Source of the DNA: Enterobacter ludwigii
GTDB lineage: Bacteria > Pseudomonadota > Gammaproteobacteria > Enterobacterales > Enterobacteriaceae
Direction of reading: 5' to 3'
Length of the DNA: 64,000 nucleotides
Assembly: GCA_023023105.1 (NCBI GenBank)
Contig: CP083824.1
Span: forward strand, 2,542,001 to 2,606,000
The notes under the pieces are model-generated. The model was not told the origin of the DNA. It did not search any database and saw nothing but the letters and a program-made list of their open reading frames with translations. The translations under genes were made by a program, and so were the position numbers. Below, one piece after another: positions 59,471 through 64,000 of this stretch (position 1 is its first letter; every line of letters starts with the position of its first letter).

Positions 59471-60727
59471 CTATTCCAGCCCGAGGCTGTTGCGCAGAAT
59501 AGTCAGGCGTTCATCATCCCCGTCACGGGCAGCCTGCTGAAGAGATTTGGTTGGGGCATGGATCAGGCGGTTGGTCAGTTTCCATGCCAGATCCTGCATA
59601 ATAGCGTGTGCGTCGCCGCCCTGTTCCAGGGCCGCTAACGCTTTGGCTGTCAGGTCATCACGCACCTGCTCCGCCTGCCCGCGATACTCGCGGATGGTCT
59701 CGCTGACGCTTTGCGCGCGCAGCCAGGCCATAAACTCACTGGTTTCCTGCTCAACAATGGTTTCCGCCTGCACTGCCGCCGCTTTACGCTGGGCAAGGTT
59801 GTGCGAAATGATACTTTGCAGGTCATCCACGCTGTAAAGATAGGCGTTAGCCAGTTTACCGACTTCTGGCTCAACATCGCGCGGGACGGCGATATCCACC
59901 AGCAGCATCGGCTGATTACGACGGGATTTCAGCGCACGCTCCACCATCCCTTTACCGATGATCGGCAGTGGGCTGGCGGTAGAGCTGATAATAATGTCCG
60001 CCTCTTTCAGGCGTTCATCAATGTCGCTTAACGCCACCACCTCTGCGCCCACTTCGTCCGCCAGCACCTGAGCACGTTCGCGGGTACGGTTGGCGATAAT
60101 CATCTTTTTCACTTTATGTTCGCGCAGATGGCGCGCGACAAGTTCGATGGTTTCGCCCGCACCCACCAGCATCACGGTAACGGTCGACAGGGATTCAAAG
60201 ATTTGGCGTGCAAGGGTGCAGGCCGCGAAAGCAACAGAAACCGCACTGGCACCAATGTCGGTTTCGGTTCGCACACGCTTAGCCACGGAGAATGACTTCT
60301 GGAACATACGTTCCAGCTCACTGGCCTTCAGATGCCCTTTTTGCGAATCCGCAAACGCTTTTTTCACCTGCCCCAGAATTTGCGGCTCGCCGAGAACCAG
60401 CGAATCCAGCCCGCTGGCCACGCGCATCAGATGGCTGACGGCATCATTGTCCTGATGCCAGTACAGGCTATTGCGCAGTTCGTCTTCGTTGAGATTGTGG
60501 TAGTCGCATAGCCAGCGGATCAGCGCCTCGTGCAGGTTATCCTGCTCTTCCACACTCAAATAAAGCTCGGTACGGTTGCACGTCGAGAGCACCACGCCAC
60601 CCTGCACCATAGGTTGTGCAAGCAAGCTGTCCAGCGCCAGGTCAAGCGTGTCTGGCGAAAACGTTACGCGTTCTCGCAGCGAAACCGGGGCTGTTTTGTG
60701 GTTAATGCCGAGTGCTAATAAGGTCAT
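59471..60727 (-). CDS. hemA: Glutamyl-tRNA reductase
   Basis: 418 residues (E. coli 418). Reduces Glu-tRNA to glutamate-1-semialdehyde, first committed step of heme synthesis. Nucleophile Cys50 in [11 protein letters not shown]. Rossmann NADPH fold ([17 protein letters not shown]), then a dimerising helix. N-terminal [19 protein letters not shown] includes the residues used for heme-dependent proteolysis in Salmonella. Divergent from lolB. Confidence 0.97.
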   Translation of the reverse strand: MTLLALGINHKTAPVSLRERVTFSPDTLDLALDSLLAQPMVQGGVVLSTCNRTELYLSVEEQDNLHEALIRWLCDYHNLNEDELRNSLYWHQDNDAVSHLMRVASGLDSLVLGEPQILGQVKKAFADSQKGHLKASELERMFQKSFSVAKRVRTETDIGASAVSVAFAACTLARQIFESLSTVTVMLVGAGETIELVARHLREHKVKKMIIANRTRERAQVLADEVGAEVVALSDIDERLKEADIIISSTASPLPIIGKGMVERALKSRRNQPMLLVDIAVPRDVEPEVGKLANAYLYSVDDLQSIISHNLAQRKAAAVQAETIVEQETSEFMAWLRAQSVSETIREYRGQAEQVRDDLTAKALAALEQGGDAHAIMQDLAWKLTNRLIHAPTKSLQQAARDGDDERLTILRNSLGLE

Positions 60728-60928
60728 GTTGAGCGGGAGTAGTACCAGCGTTAATAAGGTTAGCAGAACGCATCATACAGGATGCGCGAGATCAATAAAA
60801 GAGACTGCACCCTTTCGGAGTAATAGGTTACATCGCGCTTTGAGATAATTTGAACGTAGACGGTGGGGCCCTTCAACGCTAGCATTAACAGTTATAACTG
60901 CAACGTATCTCAAGGATTTGTCCTCATT

Positions 60929-61540
60929 ATGACCCGACTGATTCGCCTGCTGCCGCTGGCCGCACTGGTTCTGACCGCCTGTACTGTCACCCAACCAAAA
61001 GGCCCAGGCAAAAGCCCTGATTCTCCGCAGTGGCGTCAACACCAGCAGGACGTCCGTAATTTGAGCCAGTACCAGACTCGCGGCGCTTTCGCGTATCTCT
61101 CTGACGAACAAAAGGTTTATGCGCGTTTCTTCTGGCAGCAAACAGGCCAGGACAACTACCGTCTGCTGCTGCTGAACCCGCTGGGCAGCACCGAACTGGA
61201 GCTTATCGCGAAACCGGGCGAAGCGCAGATCACCGATAACAAAGGCCAGCATTACACCGCGACAGATGCCGAAGAGATGATTGGTAAGCTGACGGGAATG
61301 CCTATCCCGCTCAACAGCCTGCGCCAGTGGATCCTTGGCCTGCCGGGGGATGCCACCGACTACCAGCTTGACGATCAGTACCGTCTAAGCCAGGTGAATT
61401 ACGCGCAGAATGGCAAAACCTGGAAAGTGGTGTACAGCGCCTATGACAGCAACAGTAAACCTTCTCTGCCATCGAATATGGAACTGACCCAGGGCAGCCA
61501 GCGTATCAAGCTGAAAATGGACAACTGGATCGTTAAATGA
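60929..61540 (+). CDS. lolB: Outer-membrane lipoprotein receptor LolB
   Basis: 203 residues from ATG 60929 (E. coli 207). Signal peptide ends at lipobox LTAC (Cys18); +2 Thr directs outer-membrane retention. Conserved core: [50 protein letters not shown]. It accepts lipoproteins from LolA and inserts them in the outer membrane. The ribosome-binding site AAGGA is 13 bases upstream, a bit far; no better start is in frame. Overlaps ispE by 4 bases. Confidence 0.95.
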   Translation: MTRLIRLLPLAALVLTACTVTQPKGPGKSPDSPQWRQHQQDVRNLSQYQTRGAFAYLSDEQKVYARFFWQQTGQDNYRLLLLNPLGSTELELIAKPGEAQITDNKGQHYTATDAEEMIGKLTGMPIPLNSLRQWILGLPGDATDYQLDDQYRLSQVNYAQNGKTWKVVYSAYDSNSKPSLPSNMELTQGSQRIKLKMDNWIVK

Positions 61541-62406
61541 TGACCCACTGGCCCTCTCCGGCAAAACTGAACCTGTTTTTATACATCACCGGCCAGCGTG
61601 CTGATGGCTATCACACCCTGCAGACGCTGTTTCAGTTTATTGACTATGCCGACACAATCTCGATTGAGCTGCGTCAGGACGGGCAGGTTTGCCTGCTGAC
61701 GCCTGTCGATGGTGTGGCGCATGAGGACAACCTAATTGTCCGCGCGGCGCGCCTGCTGATGAAAGCGGCAACTGACGCCGGACGACTACCGACAGGAAGC
61801 GGCGCAGATATCCTCATTGAGAAACGTCTGCCAATGGGTGGCGGTCTCGGTGGAGGCTCATCCAATGCCGCAACCGTGCTGGTTGCTCTGAACCATCTCT
61901 GGGGTTGTGGGCTGTCGACGGACGAACTGGCAGCCTTAGGATTGACGCTGGGCGCGGATGTACCGGTATTTATTCGTGGTCATGCGGCATTTGCCGAAGG
62001 TGTAGGAGAGGTCCTCACTCCGGTCGAGCCGCCAGAAAAATGGTATCTCGTTGCCCACCCCGGCGTGAGCATTCCGACCCCGGTCATCTTTAAAGATCCT
62101 GACCTGAAAAGAGATACTCCGGTTCGGTCAATAGAAACGTTATTAAATTGTGAATTCAGCAACGATTGCGAGGATATCGCAAGAAAACGTTTTCGCGAGG
62201 TTGATGCGGTGCTTTCCTGGCTGTTAGAATACGCGCCGTCGCGCCTGACTGGTACAGGGGCCTGTGTCTTTGCTGAATTTGACACCGAATCCGCCGCTCG
62301 TCAGGTGCTTGAGCAAGCGCCGGTTTGGCTGCATGGTTTTGTAGCGCGTGGGATGAACACGTCTCCCCTACAGCAGACCATTCTGGCGCAGACTGAGTTT
62401 CGGTGA
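61537..62406 (+). CDS. ispE: 4-diphosphocytidyl-2-C-methyl-D-erythritol kinase
   Basis: 289 residues from the first of two adjacent ATGs (E. coli 283). GHMP kinase fold: [23 protein letters not shown] (substrate, Lys10-type residue), glycine-rich ATP loop [14 protein letters not shown] and [12 protein letters not shown]. Fourth step of the MEP isoprenoid pathway. The C-terminus ([11 protein letters not shown]) is a little longer than E. coli. Start coupled to lolB by ATGA. Confidence 0.95.
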   Translation: MMTHWPSPAKLNLFLYITGQRADGYHTLQTLFQFIDYADTISIELRQDGQVCLLTPVDGVAHEDNLIVRAARLLMKAATDAGRLPTGSGADILIEKRLPMGGGLGGGSSNAATVLVALNHLWGCGLSTDELAALGLTLGADVPVFIRGHAAFAEGVGEVLTPVEPPEKWYLVAHPGVSIPTPVIFKDPDLKRDTPVRSIETLLNCEFSNDCEDIARKRFREVDAVLSWLLEYAPSRLTGTGACVFAEFDTESAARQVLEQAPVWLHGFVARGMNTSPLQQTILAQTEFR

Positions 62407-62462
62407 CAACGTCACCCTGTTCCAGACGTTGCATCGCGCTCTTTAATACACCGCCTGGATAG

Positions 62463-63479
<1,017 letters not shown>

Positions 63480-63494
63480 TCGAGCACGGCCAAA

Positions 63495-63517
63495 AAACCC
63501 GCTGCGGCGGGTTTTTT
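63495..63517 (+). terminator. prs terminator
   Basis: Stem AAACCCGC / GCGGGTTT with loop TGCG, then T7 (with the stem bases included). It begins 16 bases after the prs stop. Confidence 0.92.
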
Positions 63518-63603
63518 TGTCTTTAATATTTATTTGTATGATCAATGCCTCCTTCACCTGCCATTCATATGACAGATGATGCGCATCTGGAAGATAGATA
63601 ATT

Positions 63604-64000
63604 GTGAAAAACGTAACCTCCTCACATGTTCTGCCCTTTCGCGCCCTCATCGACGCTTGCTGGAAAGAGAAGTACACCTCGTCACGCTTTCTACGTGACC
63701 TGATAGCCGGGATCACCGTCGGCATTATCGCCATTCCGCTGGCAATGGCGCTGGCGATTGGCAGCGGCGTTGCGCCGCAGTATGGCCTTTATACTTCGGC
63801 CGTTGCCGGGATCGTCATTGCCCTGACCGGCGGTTCGCGCTTCAGCGTCTCTGGCCCGACCGCTGCCTTTGTGGTGATCCTCTACCCGGTTTCCCAGCAG
63901 TTTGGCCTGGCAGGCCTGCTGGTTGCCACCCTGATGTCCGGCGTCTTTTTGATTTTATTCGGTCTTGCCCGTTTTGGCAGGTTGATTGAATACATCCCCC
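63604..64000 (+). CDS. dauA: SLC26-type C4-dicarboxylate transporter DauA, N-terminal part
   Basis: Runs off the window end. From GTG 63604 it reads [69 protein letters not shown] and on to [10 protein letters not shown], about 132 residues. This is the SulP/SLC26 N-terminal helix set and is nearly identical to E. coli DauA (YchM). It imports succinate aerobically at acidic pH. The STAS domain would lie beyond the window. The ribosome-binding site (GGAAGA) is distant, so the exact start is uncertain. Confidence 0.92.
   Translation, partial: MKNVTSSHVLPFRALIDACWKEKYTSSRFLRDLIAGITVGIIAIPLAMALAIGSGVAPQYGLYTSAVAGIVIALTGGSRFSVSGPTAAFVVILYPVSQQFGLAGLLVATLMSGVFLILFGLARFGRLIEYIP

Overview
The window is a stretch of enterobacterial chromosome. 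Gene content, gene order and protein sequences are close to the Escherichia coli/Salmonella trp-opp-nar-hemA-prs interval. Details such as the TonB linker, a Kv-type channel in place of kch, and the genes between trpA and ompW point to Enterobacter or a near relative (Lelliottia, Leclercia). The genus is an inference from memory of protein sequences; no search was possible. Most of the window is ordinary core genome. I did not find a new multi-gene system, and the accessory parts are small.

Layout. 1-5053: end of trpE, then trpD-trpCF-trpB-trpA and the operon terminator. 5181-9068: a variable block where E. coli has yciGFE. It holds an AT-rich Mig-14-like gene preceded by a 15-codon upstream ORF, a DUF1345 membrane protein, yedE-yedF (sulfur/selenium-type transporter plus TusA-like carrier) and a UspF-type stress protein. 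9122-17371: ompW, a YkgJ-type cysteine-cluster gene, yciC, yciB, yciA, tonB, yciI, leuE (frameshifted), yciY, clsA, yciU and a voltage-gated channel. 17392-27611: oppFDCBA (minus strand), ychE and adhE. 27642-31553: tdk, a complete IS3-family insertion with 4-bp target duplications, a decayed small ORF, hns and galU. 31754-35942: rssB, rssA, ychJ, purU and the tyrT locus (two tRNA-Tyr genes plus two 176-bp repeats). 35958-48587: an Lrp-type regulator with a divergent EamA exporter, then narIJHG, narK and narXL (anaerobic nitrate respiration and its two-component control). 48591-55417: ychO, ychN, a chemoreceptor, a DUF1883 gene, chaC, chaB and chaA. 55424-64000: kdsA, sirB1, sirB2, prmC, prfA and hemA on the minus strand, then lolB, ispE, prs and the start of dauA on the plus strand.

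How it works together. Anaerobic physiology is the strongest theme. Perfect FNR boxes precede narG and narK, a near-perfect one precedes ompW, narXL encodes the nitrate sensor-regulator, and adhE is the main fermentative dehydrogenase. An uncommon feature of adhE is a perfect 13-nt long-range inverted repeat in its leader, just upstream of the ribosome-binding site.

Points for a second look: the leuE frameshift; the uORF overlapping the Mig-14-like start; the small secreted-type ORF with an in-frame TGA between the insertion sequence and hns; the adhE leader repeat; the tyrT repeats; and the narI terminator lying inside the end of the facing exporter gene. All functional statements rest on family recognition by eye. 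Start codons were set from ribosome-binding sites and known family lengths.
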